Notes: generated by a model from the letters alone, not told the origin. DNA of 64,000 bases from JBKHJZ01 sp046537875 (GCA_046537875.1 JBKHJZ010000002.1:1-64000); one strand, 5' to 3'. Positions 16,897 through 27,586 are shown, counted from the first letter of the stretch. Numbers and translations are program-made.

Positions 16897-17874
16897 TCAG
16901 GCGTTGTCCCGCCGCCATCCGATGGCGGACCCGACCGCGCCAACGAGCGCGCCCGGGTCGTCGGCCGGGTCGCCGCCGGGAACCCACACGATGCGCGGGT
17001 CGCGCCGGAACCAGGCTCGCTGGCGGCGGGCGAACCGGCGGGTGCGCCGGATGGCCAGCTCGAGCGCCTCGTCGAGCGTGCCCTCGCACTCGAGGTGCGC
17101 AAACAGCTCCTTGTAGCCGAGCGCCTGCCGGGCCGTGCGCGACACGCCGCGGGGGTCGGCGAGCAACCGGCGGGCCTCGTCGACGAAGCCGCCGGCCACC
17201 TGCCGGTGGTAGCGGTCGCGGATCCGCCGGGCCACCACCGGGGCGGGCAGGTCGATCCCGACGAGGCGGAACCGCGTCGGGGGGTACGTCTCGAGCCCCG
17301 GCCCGTAGGACGAGAACGGCCGCCCGCTGCCCACGGTGACCTCCAGCGCCCGGACGACCCGGCGGCGGTTCGTGGGTTCCATCCGCGCGGCGGCCGTGGG
17401 ATCCAGGCGCACGAGGCGCTGGTGGAGCGCCCGGGTGTCCGGCTCCTGTTCGATCTCGGCCCGCACGTCCGGGTACCGGCCCGGCGGTCGCAGGTCGTCG
17501 ACCACCGCGCGCACGTACAGGCCGGTTCCCCCGACCAGGAGTGCCCGGTGGCCACGCGACTCGATCGCCGCCAGCGCGGCGGCCGCGTGCTCCCGGTACG
17601 CGGACACGGTGAAGTCCTCCCAGGGCTCGGCGACGTCCAGCACGTGGTGGGGGACGTCGGCCCGCTCGGCGGGCGTCGGCTTGGCGGTGCCGATGTCCAT
17701 CCCCCGGTAGACCTGCATCGAGTCCGCGGTCACGATCTCGATCGTGGGGTCCGCGCGGCCGAGGGCGAGCGCCACGGCGCTCTTGCCGGACGCGGTCGTG
17801 CCCACCAGCGCGGCGTGCCGGGGCGGGGGGCGGTCGTCCCGTGGGTCACGCGGCTCGGCGGCTGGTTCCGACAC
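16897..17874 (-). CDS. miaA: tRNA dimethylallyltransferase
   Basis: 325 residues. It adds dimethylallyl to A37 of tRNAs reading UNN codons, the substrate for MiaB encoded nearby. Seen are the P-loop GTTASGKS, TADSMQVYRGMDIGTAKP, the LVGGTGLYVRA motif and the C-terminal RRFARRQRAWFRRD RNA-binding stretch. The GTG at 17874 is chosen because the P-loop lies about 30 residues in, as usual, and a TACCGT element (17883-17888) lies 8 bases upstream; the longer frame to 18126 is antisense to the next gene. Confidence 0.93.
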   Translation of the reverse strand: MSEPAAEPRDPRDDRPPPRHAALVGTTASGKSAVALALGRADPTIEIVTADSMQVYRGMDIGTAKPTPAERADVPHHVLDVAEPWEDFTVSAYREHAAAALAAIESRGHRALLVGGTGLYVRAVVDDLRPPGRYPDVRAEIEQEPDTRALHQRLVRLDPTAAARMEPTNRRRVVRALEVTVGSGRPFSSYGPGLETYPPTRFRLVGIDLPAPVVARRIRDRYHRQVAGGFVDEARRLLADPRGVSRTARQALGYKELFAHLECEGTLDEALELAIRRTRRFARRQRAWFRRDPRIVWVPGGDPADDPGALVGAVGSAIGWRRDNA

Positions 17875-18082
17875 GGTCGGGCACGGTACCGCCGGCCGTC
17901 GCCACACCCCCCGCCCGGGCGCGCGCCCGGGTCGCCCCCGGCGGATCACCACCCCGGTCGTGCCACCAGCCGGGGTGCCACCGGCCGTCGTCGCGACACC
18001 CCTTTTCGTGGCAACTCGGCGGACATACCCTCGACCGCAGAGCGTGCAACCTCGGTCGGCACGCCGGCGAGAGGAGGTCGTC

Positions 18083-18538
18083 ATGGAAGCGCACGTGGGC
18101 GACCGCGTGGTGGTCGACGCCCACAAGGTGGGCGAGGGCGAACGGCGCGGCGAGGTGCTGGAGGTGCTCCACGGCGCGGGCGGTGATCGCTACCGGGTCC
18201 GGTGGGACCAGGGCGGGCACGAGACGCTCCTCGCACCCGGCTCCGACGTCCGGATCGAGGGCCGGGGTGGCGACCTGGCCCGCACCTCGATGCGGATCGA
18301 CGTCACGATCACCGAGGACCAGCAGCACGCGGAGGCCGTCGCCCGGCTGCGCGTGCGGGATCGCGACTTCGCCGCCTGGGGCCGGGCACGGCGCAACCCC
18401 GAGGACCCCAACGTCCCCATCATCGGTGAGGAACTGGCCGTCGCGCGGGCCCTGTCGGACCTGTCCCACCAGCTCGTCGGCGCGGCGGCCGACACCCTGG
18501 AGTCGAAGCTCGGGCACTCGGTGTCGCTGCACGTCTGA
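18083..18538 (+). CDS. DUF1918-DUF1876 fusion protein
   Basis: 151 residues. Residues 1-60 match the SH3-like DUF1918 (MEAHVGDRVVVDAHKVGE ... YRVRWDQGGHETLLAPGSD). Residues 70-150 match DUF1876 (IDVTITEDQQHAEAVARLRVRDRDF, ARRNPEDPNVPIIGEELAVARALSDL), the family of Mycobacterium Rv2632c and Rv1738, whose structures recall ribosome hibernation factors. A stress- or translation-related role is inference. The start is clear: ATG after GAGGAGGT. It is the only plus-strand gene between miaA and miaB. Confidence 0.85.
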   Translation: MEAHVGDRVVVDAHKVGEGERRGEVLEVLHGAGGDRYRVRWDQGGHETLLAPGSDVRIEGRGGDLARTSMRIDVTITEDQQHAEAVARLRVRDRDFAAWGRARRNPEDPNVPIIGEELAVARALSDLSHQLVGAAADTLESKLGHSVSLHV

Positions 18539-18561
18539 CCGCCGGCCACCGGGACCGGCGG
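18539..18561. terminator. hairpin between convergent genes
   Basis: CCGCCGG and CCGGCGG arms around a 9-base loop, directly after the DUF1876 stop and just before the miaB stop on the other strand. No T-run; a possible bidirectional terminator. Confidence 0.4.
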
Positions 18562-18564
18562 CCG

Positions 18565-19986
18565 TCACACGGCGGCGACCGGGATGCGGGTGCGGTGGCG
18601 GGCGGGTGCGGTGACGCGGACGAGCTCTCCGCCGAGGTGGTGGGGGGCCGCCCGGGTGATCCGCACCTCGGCGTAGGTGCCCGGGCGCAGGCGCTCGGCC
18701 GACCGGAAGTGCACGAGCTTGTTGTGCTCGGTCCGCCCGGTCGTCACCGCCGGGTCCTTCCGCGACGGCCCCTCGACCAGCACCTCCTCGACCCGGCCCA
18801 CCCGGGCGCGGTGCCGGGCGAGTGCCGACCGCTCCACCACGACGCGCAGGCGCTCGAACCGCTCGGCCGCCACGTCGCCGGGCACGAACTCGTCGACGCG
18901 CTCGGCGGCCTCGGTGCCGGGCCGCGGGCTGAAGATGAAGGTGTAGGCGCTGTCGTACCCGGCCTCCGCGACCACCTCGAGCGTGCGCTCGAAGTCCTCG
19001 TCGGTCTCCCCGGGGAAGCCCACGATGATGTCGGTGCTGACCGCCAGCTCGGGCATGGCCACCCGCGCCGCGGCGAGGCGCTCGAGGTAGCGCTCGGCGG
19101 TGTACCCGCGGTGCATCGCCGCCAGCACCCGGTCGCTGCCGGACTGCAGCGGCAGGTGCAGGTGCTCGCACACCGCGGGAACGGTGGCCATCGCATCGAT
19201 GGTCTCGGGGCGCAGGTCCTTCGGGTGCGGGCTGGTGTAGCGAACGCGCCGGATGCCGTCGACGGCGCCGACCGCCCGGAGCAGGTCGGCGAACAGCGGC
19301 CGCACGCGCACCCGCTCACCCGACCGGCGCCGGGCCACGGTGAGGTCGCGGCCGTAGCTGTTGACGTTCTGCCCGAGCAGGGTCACCTCGCTGACACCGT
19401 CGCGAGCGAGGGCCTCCACCTCGCCGACGATGTCGTCGAACCCGCGGCTGATCTCGCGACCCCGCACCGAGGGCACGATGCAGAAGGCGCAGGAGTTGTC
19501 GCACCCGATCTGGATCGTCACCCAGCCGGCGTAGGGCACCTCCCGGCGAACGGGCAGGGCGCTCGGGAAGGCCTCGGCGTCGGCGGCCGCGGTCTCCTCG
19601 AGGATCTCGACCAGCGACCGCCCCGCCTCCCGCTGCTCGTGCAGCAGGTCGGCGGCACGGTGCACGTTGTGGGTCCCGAACACGACATCGACGTGCGGCG
19701 CCCGCTGCACGATCAGGTCCCGGTCCTTCTGGGCCAGGCACCCCCCGACCACGATCTGGGTGTCCGGCTTGCGCTGCTTGAGGGCCTTCAGGTGGCCGAG
19801 GTTCCCGTACAGCCGGTTGTCCGCGTTCTCGCGGATGCAGCAGGTGTTGAGGACCACCACGTCGGGATCGTCGCCGGGGCTGGCCGGCCGGAGGCCGTCG
19901 GCCTCGAGCAGGCCGGCGATCCGCTCGGAGTCGTGCTCGTTCATCTGGCACCCGAAGGTGCGGACGATGTAGCTCTTCGCGCTCAT
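18565..19986 (-). CDS. miaB: tRNA-2-methylthio-N6-dimethylallyladenosine synthase
   Basis: 473 residues, radical-SAM methylthiotransferase acting after MiaA on A37. The N-terminal UPF0004 domain has cluster cysteines in TFGCQMN, LNTCCIRE and VGGCLAQK. The radical-SAM CxxxCxxC is in GCDNSCAFCIVP. The C-terminal TRAM domain ends near GTYAEVRITRAAPHHLGGELV. Normal length. It follows the binding-protein gene by about 80 bases on the same strand. Confidence 0.95.
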   Translation of the reverse strand: MSAKSYIVRTFGCQMNEHDSERIAGLLEADGLRPASPGDDPDVVVLNTCCIRENADNRLYGNLGHLKALKQRKPDTQIVVGGCLAQKDRDLIVQRAPHVDVVFGTHNVHRAADLLHEQREAGRSLVEILEETAAADAEAFPSALPVRREVPYAGWVTIQIGCDNSCAFCIVPSVRGREISRGFDDIVGEVEALARDGVSEVTLLGQNVNSYGRDLTVARRRSGERVRVRPLFADLLRAVGAVDGIRRVRYTSPHPKDLRPETIDAMATVPAVCEHLHLPLQSGSDRVLAAMHRGYTAERYLERLAAARVAMPELAVSTDIIVGFPGETDEDFERTLEVVAEAGYDSAYTFIFSPRPGTEAAERVDEFVPGDVAAERFERLRVVVERSALARHRARVGRVEEVLVEGPSRKDPAVTTGRTEHNKLVHFRSAERLRPGTYAEVRITRAAPHHLGGELVRVTAPARHRTRIPVAAV

Positions 19987-20065
19987 CGGCAGCCGATCCC
20001 GTCGGTGGTGGCGGTCGACATGTGGACCAGCCCAGGCTAGGCGAGCGCCCGACGGATGCCGGGCG

Positions 20066-21745
20066 CTATCCCCCGCCGGCCGGCGACGGGTAGTCGGGTG
20101 GGACCTCGGACGGGGGTGGGTCGGTGATCACGGTCACCGAGCCCTCCTCCTCGAACACCTTCAGCTCGTCGGTGTACTCGTCGTGGTAGTAGCGCTGGCC
20201 TCCGTCGACGTAGCGGATCATGCCGGTGCCCTCCTCGCCGGTCTCGTCGGGACCCGTGGCGTCCGCATCCCACCAGAACTCGACCATGTCGTCGATGCCC
20301 TGGTACTCGGGCTCGTCCCACACCTCGTCGCCGTAGTTGACCGACGGCTGCGTCACGGCCTTCGGCGTGGGAGGGAACGCGAACAGGCCGTCGCGGAACG
20401 TCTCGACCGTCAGGTTCGGGCCTGCGTACTCGAACCCGGTGAACGTGAGCGCGACCTGGGGATAGGTGAGGAGCAGGCTCTCGTCGGCCGGCGGCGGGGT
20501 GCCGTGGTACCACTCGTAGAGCTGGTAGGCGGGGTTCAGCCTCGGCGGTGCGGCGGGCGGCAGGTAGCTCAGGCCGAAGGCCCGTTGCCACTGCTCCTGA
20601 TCGAACGTGCGCCCGAACGTGGTGGTGTCGGTGAACGGGAAGCCGGCGAGGAACCATTCGGGGAACCAGCCCTGCTTGGTGGCCTCGCGGGTGAAGGCAG
20701 GCAACGTGATCGGGTCGGCCTCCACGATCACCGTGGTGACGCCGGCGTCCTTCATCTTGGCGATCTCGTTGACGGCGAGCTCCTGGGCTCGGCCCGGATC
20801 GAGCGGGAACGTCGAGACGTGCGCGACCTCGGCACCCTCCTCGGCCAGGTCGTCCCGGAGGTCGGCGGCCTGCTCCTCGTCCCCCTCGCTCTGCGCGAGC
20901 GAGAGGAGGCCGAAGACCCGCTCGCGTTCGGCCAGGTCACCACCGGCGAAGTCGGCCGGCTTTCCCGCCAGCTTGGCCGACACGTACGACACGACGTGCC
21001 GGCGGGTCTGCGACTCGGAGGGCACGATGCCGAACGCCGTCGGCTCGGTGCCGGAGGCGCCCGGGCAGGCGACGCAGATGATGTCGCGGGCGTGCAGCTC
21101 CTCGGTCCAGGTGCCCGACAGCAACGGGCCGCCGAGCACCAGGAACGGCTCGTGGCTGGCCGCCTCGACGGCGTCGGCCCGCGCCGTCACCGGGTCGAGC
21201 ATGGCCCCCGAGGCCTCGACGAACTCGAGCTCCACCGTGCGACCGTAGGTCTCGTAGTAGGTCTGGAAGATCTCGACGAGCCCCTCGTAGGTCTCCTTGA
21301 CCTCCTCGACCGTGTCGTCGATGCCGAGGCCCTGCCGGACGATCGCCCACACCGGGTCGTTCTCGCTGGGCAGCCATGCGACCACCGTGATCGTGTCGCC
21401 GGTGACGCCCTGGGCCCCGGTGGCGCCGCCGTTGTCGTCGACCGGTGCGAAGCACTCGGTGCGGAAGAAGAACGGGATCGCGATCCTGCCGGTCGACGTG
21501 TCGCAGGTGTCGGGCCAGTCGACGTCCAGGCCCTCCTCCTGCGCCACGGTCCAGGTGATCACGCCCTCGGGCAGCTCGCCCGGGTCGGCCGCGGTCTCGG
21601 CCGCCGGGGCGTCGGGCTCGTCGTCGTCGCCCAGCACCGACACCGCGACCACCGCGGCGATGACGAGCACCACGACCGCGATAGGGCCGTAGCGCCAGAG
21701 GGCACGGCGACGGGGACGGTCGGCGGGGTCCTGAGCCGGTTGCAT
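20066..21745 (-). CDS. ABC transporter substrate-binding protein (branched-chain type), system 1
   Basis: 559 residues. One N-terminal membrane helix (YGPIAVVVLVIAAVVAVSVL) is followed by an acidic linker and a periplasmic-binding fold: VTGDTITVVAWLPSENDP at the start of the domain, paired lobes, and a late FWWDADATGPDE segment. There is no lipobox cysteine, so it appears anchored by an uncleaved helix instead of lipid. It lies 46 bases downstream of the fused importer and is probably co-transcribed with it. Ligand unknown. The ATG at 21745 has GAAGGA upstream. Confidence 0.85.
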   Translation of the reverse strand: MQPAQDPADRPRRRALWRYGPIAVVVLVIAAVVAVSVLGDDDEPDAPAAETAADPGELPEGVITWTVAQEEGLDVDWPDTCDTSTGRIAIPFFFRTECFAPVDDNGGATGAQGVTGDTITVVAWLPSENDPVWAIVRQGLGIDDTVEEVKETYEGLVEIFQTYYETYGRTVELEFVEASGAMLDPVTARADAVEAASHEPFLVLGGPLLSGTWTEELHARDIICVACPGASGTEPTAFGIVPSESQTRRHVVSYVSAKLAGKPADFAGGDLAERERVFGLLSLAQSEGDEEQAADLRDDLAEEGAEVAHVSTFPLDPGRAQELAVNEIAKMKDAGVTTVIVEADPITLPAFTREATKQGWFPEWFLAGFPFTDTTTFGRTFDQEQWQRAFGLSYLPPAAPPRLNPAYQLYEWYHGTPPPADESLLLTYPQVALTFTGFEYAGPNLTVETFRDGLFAFPPTPKAVTQPSVNYGDEVWDEPEYQGIDDMVEFWWDADATGPDETGEEGTGMIRYVDGGQRYYHDEYTDELKVFEEEGSVTVITDPPPSEVPPDYPSPAGGG

Positions 21746-21791
21746 GTCTGATCCTTCGGTGATGGCGGATGGGGACGGGACGGGGACGGCC

Positions 21792-24700
21792 TCACGGCAC
21801 CTTCGCGCCCGATCGTCGCACCGTGGCGTCGCGGGGTCCCAGGTAGGCGGTCACGACCGCGGGTTCGGTCAGCACGTCCCCCGGTGGACCGACGGCGATC
21901 ACCCGCCCCCGGTCCATCGCGACGAGACGGTCGGACACTGCGGCCACGAGCGGGATGTCGTGCTCGACGACGACCAGGCTCGCTCCGGTCTCGTCGCGGA
22001 TGCGGCGGATCAGCGGCCCGAGCTGCTCCACCTCGCGCTGCGCCAGGCCGGACGCCGGCTCGTCGAGGAGCACGACGCTCGGTCGGTGCGCCAGCAGGCA
22101 CGCGAGGTCGAGAACCCGCCGGGTGCCGGTGGAGAGCTCGCGGACGAAGAGCGAGCGGTAGTCACCCAGGTTCAGGAGCTCCACCAGCTCGTCGACCCGG
22201 CGCGCGATCGCCCATTCGCTGTCGATGGCGTTGGGCAGGCGGAACGCCGCCGAGAGGGGATCGCCCACCTCCACCCACCGCTCGCAGGCGACGGCGATCG
22301 CCTCCTCGACGGTCAACGAGGGGAACAGACGGGCGTCCTGGAACGAACGCCCCAGGCCCCGGCGGGCCCGCTGCGGCGGCCGGAGGCCGGTGATGTCGTG
22401 GCCCCCGAGCACCACCCGGCCCGCGGTGGGCGTCACCACCCCGCTGAGGGCATCGAACAGGGTGGTCTTCCCGGCGCCGTTCGGCCCGATCACGCCGAGG
22501 ATCTCGTGCGGCTCCAACGCCAGCGAGACGTCCCGCACGGCGTGCACGCCGCCGAACCGCACGCTGAGGCCGATCGACTCGAGGACCGGGGTGGGTGGGG
22601 ACGCAGGGCTCTCGGACGGCGCCGCCGGGCCACCGGCCGGCTCGGGCCCACCGAGCGCCTCGGGCCGTGGGAGCTGCCGGTCGCCACCGGCGGTGCCCAG
22701 GAAGACCGACCGCAGGAGATCGGGCCGGTCCAGCAGCTCCCTGGCGGGCCCGGAGAAGCGGACCCGTCCGCGCTCGAGGAACACGGCGCGGTCGGCGACC
22801 TCGAGCGCGAGGTTCACCGACTGCTCGACGACGACCAGCGTGGTGCCCTCGGCCCGGAGGCGGTCGACCATGGCCAGCAGCTCGGCCACCACGCCGGGGG
22901 CGAGCCCGAGCGAGAGCTCGTCGATCATCAGGACCTTCGGCCGGGGGAGGACGGCCATGGCCAGTGCGAGCATCTGCTGCTGCCCACCGGAGAGATCACC
23001 GGCCGGCGACGACGCCCGCTCGGCGAGCACGGGGAACATCGCCCGCATCTCTGCGATGGCGGCCTCCTGCCCCTCTCGGTCGTGACGCCGGATCCAGCTC
23101 GCGACCCGGAGGTTCTCGTCGACGGTGAGCGACGGGAACACGCCGGCACCGCCGGGCATGAGCGCCAGACCCATGGCCGCCATGCGGTGGGCGGGCACGC
23201 CGGTGACCGACCGCCCCCCGAGGCGCACCGTGCCCGCCTCCGGGGGCACGATCCCCGAGATCGCCCGCAGCACGGTGGACTTGCCGGCACCGTTGGTGCC
23301 GAGCAGCGCCACCGCGTCGCCCGGGCCGACAACGAGGTCGACCCCCGCCACCACGGGGGCTCCCCCGTAGCCGGCGCAGAGGTCGCGCACCTCGAGTGCC
23401 GTCGGCGGCGCCGCGCTGCGCCCGTCCTCCCCACGCGCTGCGGGCGCGTCGGCCCCCGCCGGCCGGTGGCCGACCGGTCCGGCCACGGGGCGCTCGGAGA
23501 CGCCCTGCTCGGTGACCTCCCCCTCGGCGACCTCGCGCTGCCCGGCTGCCGTCTCGGTCGTCGCCCGCTCGGCGGCCGGCTGCTCGACAGCCTCGTCCCC
23601 TGCCGCCGGTGTCACCTCGACACCCCGGCGGCGGGCGAGCACGAGCAGCGCCCGGTCGCGAAGTCCGTACGCGAGGCCCGCGATCCCGTTGGGCGCGACG
23701 AGCAGGATGACGAGCACGGCGCCACCGACGCTGATGTACTGCCACTCGGTGGCGAGGAACCAGCGCGTGCCGAGCAGGAACAGCGCACCCAGCACCGCAC
23801 CGGCCAGCGAGGTCAGCCCCCCGATGACCACCATCGTCAGCACCACGAGGTTCTCGAGGGGCCCGTACGAGCTGGAGTCGAGCACCTGCTGGTGGTGCAT
23901 GAACAGGGCACCCGCCAGCCCCGCGACCGCACCGGAGAGGGCGAACGCTGCCAGCCGCACCCGCCGGCCGTCGACGCCATAGGCCTCGGCCGACTGCGGG
24001 TTGTCCCGCAGCGCCACGAGCACACGGCCGAAGCGGCTGCGCCGCACGCTGCGCAGGCCGACGAGCACCATGGCGAGCACGGCCAGGGCGACGTAGTAGA
24101 CGGCCTGCTCCGACTCCACCCGGAAGCCGCCGAGGAGCGGCACCCGTTCGATGCGCTCGGTCGGCACCCAGCCGAAGCGGCGGGCGTCCAGCAGGTACGA
24201 CGTGGTGGCCAGGGCGAAGGCGAACGTGGTGATGGCCAGGTAGAGGCCGCGAAGGCGCAGCGTCGGCACGGCCACCACCAGCCCGGCCGCGGCTCCCACC
24301 ACGGCCGCCAGCGCCATCGCCGGGACCAGGTCGAAGCCGCGCTCGCCGATCGACCAGCCGGCCACCGCGGCCCCCAGCGCGAAGAACGCGATCTGTCCCA
24401 GCGAGATCGTGCCGAGCCAGCCCGACAGCAGCACCAGCGACAGGCCGAGGATCGCGTAGATGACGAGGGCGGCGGCCTTGAACTGTTGGTCGATGTCGAG
24501 CAGCACGGGCAGCGCGAGCGCACCGGCAGCGAGGAGCCCGAGCCAGGCCCACCGGGCCGCGCGCACGGCGGTGAGGCCGGCGAGCCGGCCCGGGACCGGT
24601 CGGACCTCGTCGGTGGCCTTCCACTCGGTGTCGGCGTCGGTGCCCCGCAGGTCGGGACGGCGCCGCAGCACCAGGGTGAGCGCCACGATCGCGGCGAGCA

Positions 24701-25658
24701 CCGGGTCGATCAGCCGGTCGCCGTGGCTCCAGTCGATGCCGAGCTCGAGGGCACCGAGCGCCACCGCGGCGCTCACGATCGTGACGAGGTTCGTCATCCG
24801 CCCGAGCAGGAGGGCCACCAGCGCCCGCAGGAGCACCCCGAACCCGAGCGCCGAGCCCGTCGGCACGTCGAGGATTCCGCTGCGGGCGAAGACCGCCAGG
24901 AACGCCAGCCCCCCGGCCACCGCCCAGACCAGCGTCTGCAGGCGGCGCACGGGGACGCCTGCGAGGGCGGCCCGGTCGGGCCGGTCGGCGCTCGCCCTGA
25001 TCGCGACGCCGGCGTCGCTGCGCTGGAGGAACGCGGCCACGGCGAGCAGCACGACCGGGACCATCAGGAGCGCGATCAGGTCGTTGGCCCCGAAGGTGAC
25101 CCCGCCGATCTGGCGCGTGACGTCGAACGGCGGTGCCAGGCGGCCGGACACGAACGTGATGTCCCAGGCGCGGGGGATGAGCATCCCCGCCGCCACCAGC
25201 AGCTGGCTGAGGCCGATGGTCGCGATCGTGACCAGCAGCCGGGGCGACCGGGCCAGGCGCCCGATGAGCAGCCGGTCGGTCAGCGCACCGAGCGCGACCG
25301 CGGCCACCAGGCCGATCGCCAGCCCGGCCGCCCAGGGCAGTCCCGAGCGCTCGATGAGGAGGAACGCGAGGACGGTGGGTGCCAGCCCGAGGTCGGCCTG
25401 TGCGAAGTTGATGATGCGGTTGGCCCGGAAGACCAGCGCCATCCCGAGTGCCACCAGGGCGGTGAGGCCCCCGACGACGAGACCCCGCACGACGATGCCG
25501 CTCGGGGCCGGGAAGATCACCTGTTGGGCGACGATGATGGCGCCGGCCGGGGCCAGCGAGCGCACCACCGACACGACGGGCGAGCGCTCCCGGGACGCGA
25601 GCGCCTCCCCCGCCTCGTCGACCTCGTGGTCACCGAGACGACGGCGGACCACGCTCAT
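21792..25658 (-). CDS. four-domain fused ABC importer (LivH-LivM-LivF-LivG), system 1
   Basis: 1288 residues holding a whole branched-chain-type importer core. Residues about 40-330: LivH-like permease (RANRIINFAQADLG). About 365-665: LivM-like permease (LGTISLGQIAFFALGA). About 665-735: low-complexity linker. About 735-985: LivF-like ATPase (GTNGAGKST near 787, LSGGQQQ, DELSLGLAP). About 1010-1285: LivG-like ATPase (GPNGAGKTT near 1057, signature-like LSTGTRR, LLDEPASGLA). Usually these are four genes. The ATG at 25658 follows AGGGGGAG. It lies 65 bases after recA and just before its binding-protein gene. Confidence 0.93.
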   Translation of the reverse strand: MSVVRRRLGDHEVDEAGEALASRERSPVVSVVRSLAPAGAIIVAQQVIFPAPSGIVVRGLVVGGLTALVALGMALVFRANRIINFAQADLGLAPTVLAFLLIERSGLPWAAGLAIGLVAAVALGALTDRLLIGRLARSPRLLVTIATIGLSQLLVAAGMLIPRAWDITFVSGRLAPPFDVTRQIGGVTFGANDLIALLMVPVVLLAVAAFLQRSDAGVAIRASADRPDRAALAGVPVRRLQTLVWAVAGGLAFLAVFARSGILDVPTGSALGFGVLLRALVALLLGRMTNLVTIVSAAVALGALELGIDWSHGDRLIDPVLAAIVALTLVLRRRPDLRGTDADTEWKATDEVRPVPGRLAGLTAVRAARWAWLGLLAAGALALPVLLDIDQQFKAAALVIYAILGLSLVLLSGWLGTISLGQIAFFALGAAVAGWSIGERGFDLVPAMALAAVVGAAAGLVVAVPTLRLRGLYLAITTFAFALATTSYLLDARRFGWVPTERIERVPLLGGFRVESEQAVYYVALAVLAMVLVGLRSVRRSRFGRVLVALRDNPQSAEAYGVDGRRVRLAAFALSGAVAGLAGALFMHHQQVLDSSSYGPLENLVVLTMVVIGGLTSLAGAVLGALFLLGTRWFLATEWQYISVGGAVLVILLVAPNGIAGLAYGLRDRALLVLARRRGVEVTPAAGDEAVEQPAAERATTETAAGQREVAEGEVTEQGVSERPVAGPVGHRPAGADAPAARGEDGRSAAPPTALEVRDLCAGYGGAPVVAGVDLVVGPGDAVALLGTNGAGKSTVLRAISGIVPPEAGTVRLGGRSVTGVPAHRMAAMGLALMPGGAGVFPSLTVDENLRVASWIRRHDREGQEAAIAEMRAMFPVLAERASSPAGDLSGGQQQMLALAMAVLPRPKVLMIDELSLGLAPGVVAELLAMVDRLRAEGTTLVVVEQSVNLALEVADRAVFLERGRVRFSGPARELLDRPDLLRSVFLGTAGGDRQLPRPEALGGPEPAGGPAAPSESPASPPTPVLESIGLSVRFGGVHAVRDVSLALEPHEILGVIGPNGAGKTTLFDALSGVVTPTAGRVVLGGHDITGLRPPQRARRGLGRSFQDARLFPSLTVEEAIAVACERWVEVGDPLSAAFRLPNAIDSEWAIARRVDELVELLNLGDYRSLFVRELSTGTRRVLDLACLLAHRPSVVLLDEPASGLAQREVEQLGPLIRRIRDETGASLVVVEHDIPLVAAVSDRLVAMDRGRVIAVGPPGDVLTEPAVVTAYLGPRDATVRRSGAKVP

Positions 25659-25723
25659 GATCGGCTCCCCCTACATCGATCGTGTGCCCGGGGGACGATA
25701 GCCGTCGGCTGGACGGCCCCGGC

Positions 25724-26770
<1,047 letters not shown>

Positions 26771-26997
26771 CGATGTGGTCCTTTCCTGGGATGCGGGTGC
26801 AGGGTTGGCGGCGGGCGCTCCGAAGCCCGGGAGCGCATCGCGATCCGATGGAGCCGTTCGGCCGGGCCGTGGCCCGCCCTCCCGTGACCCGTTGGCCTGT
26901 TGGTGGTCGAGCTGTGGTCTGTCGGGCACTGCGGCTCCTCCACGTAGGAAGCACACTAGGAAGCCGGTGTGACAGTCTGGGGGACCCGGACGACACG

Positions 26998-27026
26998 ACT
27001 GTAGTTTCGAACCTGTGTTCGTTCAA
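26998..27026 (-). promoter_or_regulatory. recA promoter
   Basis: On the minus strand TTGAAC (27021-27026) and TACAGT (26998-27003) with 17 bases between. The LexA box fills the spacer. The predicted leader to GTG 26770 is about 220 bases; no other gene was found in it. Confidence 0.6.
27008..27021. promoter_or_regulatory. LexA box of recA
   Basis: CGAACCTGTGTTCG, a full match to CGAAC-N4-GTTCG with flanking T on both sides, located between the -35 and -10 elements of recA. Confidence 0.88.
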
Positions 27027-27063
27027 GCAGCCGTGTCGTCCTCACCACGGCCGCTGCGGGCCG

Positions 27064-27582
27064 TCAGCGGAGGCGCCGGACGTGCAGGTCCTCGTAGCGG
27101 GGCGGCCCACCACCCAGGTGGCTCCGCACCAGCCGCACCTCGTCGACGTCGAAGCTGGCGCCCACCGGCCGGTCGGCGAGCTCGCGCACGACGGCCCGGG
27201 CCGCGCCCCGTGCCCCACCCCGTGCCATCCGGGCGAGGGTCACGTGCCCCCGGAACCCCCGGTCGTCGTTCGCCGTGCCCATCCCCCCGAGGACGGCGGC
27301 CACACCCGTGGCGAGGTCGTCGAGCCCGGCCACCGGAACCGACACCACGCTCCTGCCCAGCACCTCGGCCCCCGGTCCGAGCCGGGCGACGCACCGGTGC
27401 AGCGGCGCACCCTCCAGCGCCTCCACCACGGGCGCCGGGTCGGCGACCTCGCCGAGGAACCGCAGCGTGACGTGCCAGTGCGCCCGCTTCGTCCAGCGGA
27501 TGCCCGGGCGCTCGGGCCGGGGAAGCGCCTCGAGCAGGTCGAGCACGGCCGAGGGCGGCTGGACCGCCACGAAGAGCCGCAC
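27064..27582 (-). CDS. thpR: RNA 2',3'-cyclic phosphodiesterase (2'-5' RNA ligase family)
   Basis: 172 residues, 2H phosphoesterase family. The two catalytic HxTx motifs are HVTLRF (about residue 37) and HVTLAR (about 114); the N-terminal MRLFVAVQPP is typical. It opens cyclic phosphates on RNA ends in vitro; its role in the cell is not settled. It starts 4 bases after the cinA stop, so it belongs to the rimO-pgsA-cinA-thpR run just upstream of recA. Confidence 0.88.
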   Translation of the reverse strand: MRLFVAVQPPSAVLDLLEALPRPERPGIRWTKRAHWHVTLRFLGEVADPAPVVEALEGAPLHRCVARLGPGAEVLGRSVVSVPVAGLDDLATGVAAVLGGMGTANDDRGFRGHVTLARMARGGARGAARAVVRELADRPVGASFDVDEVRLVRSHLGGGPPRYEDLHVRRLR

Positions 27583-27586
27583 CGGC

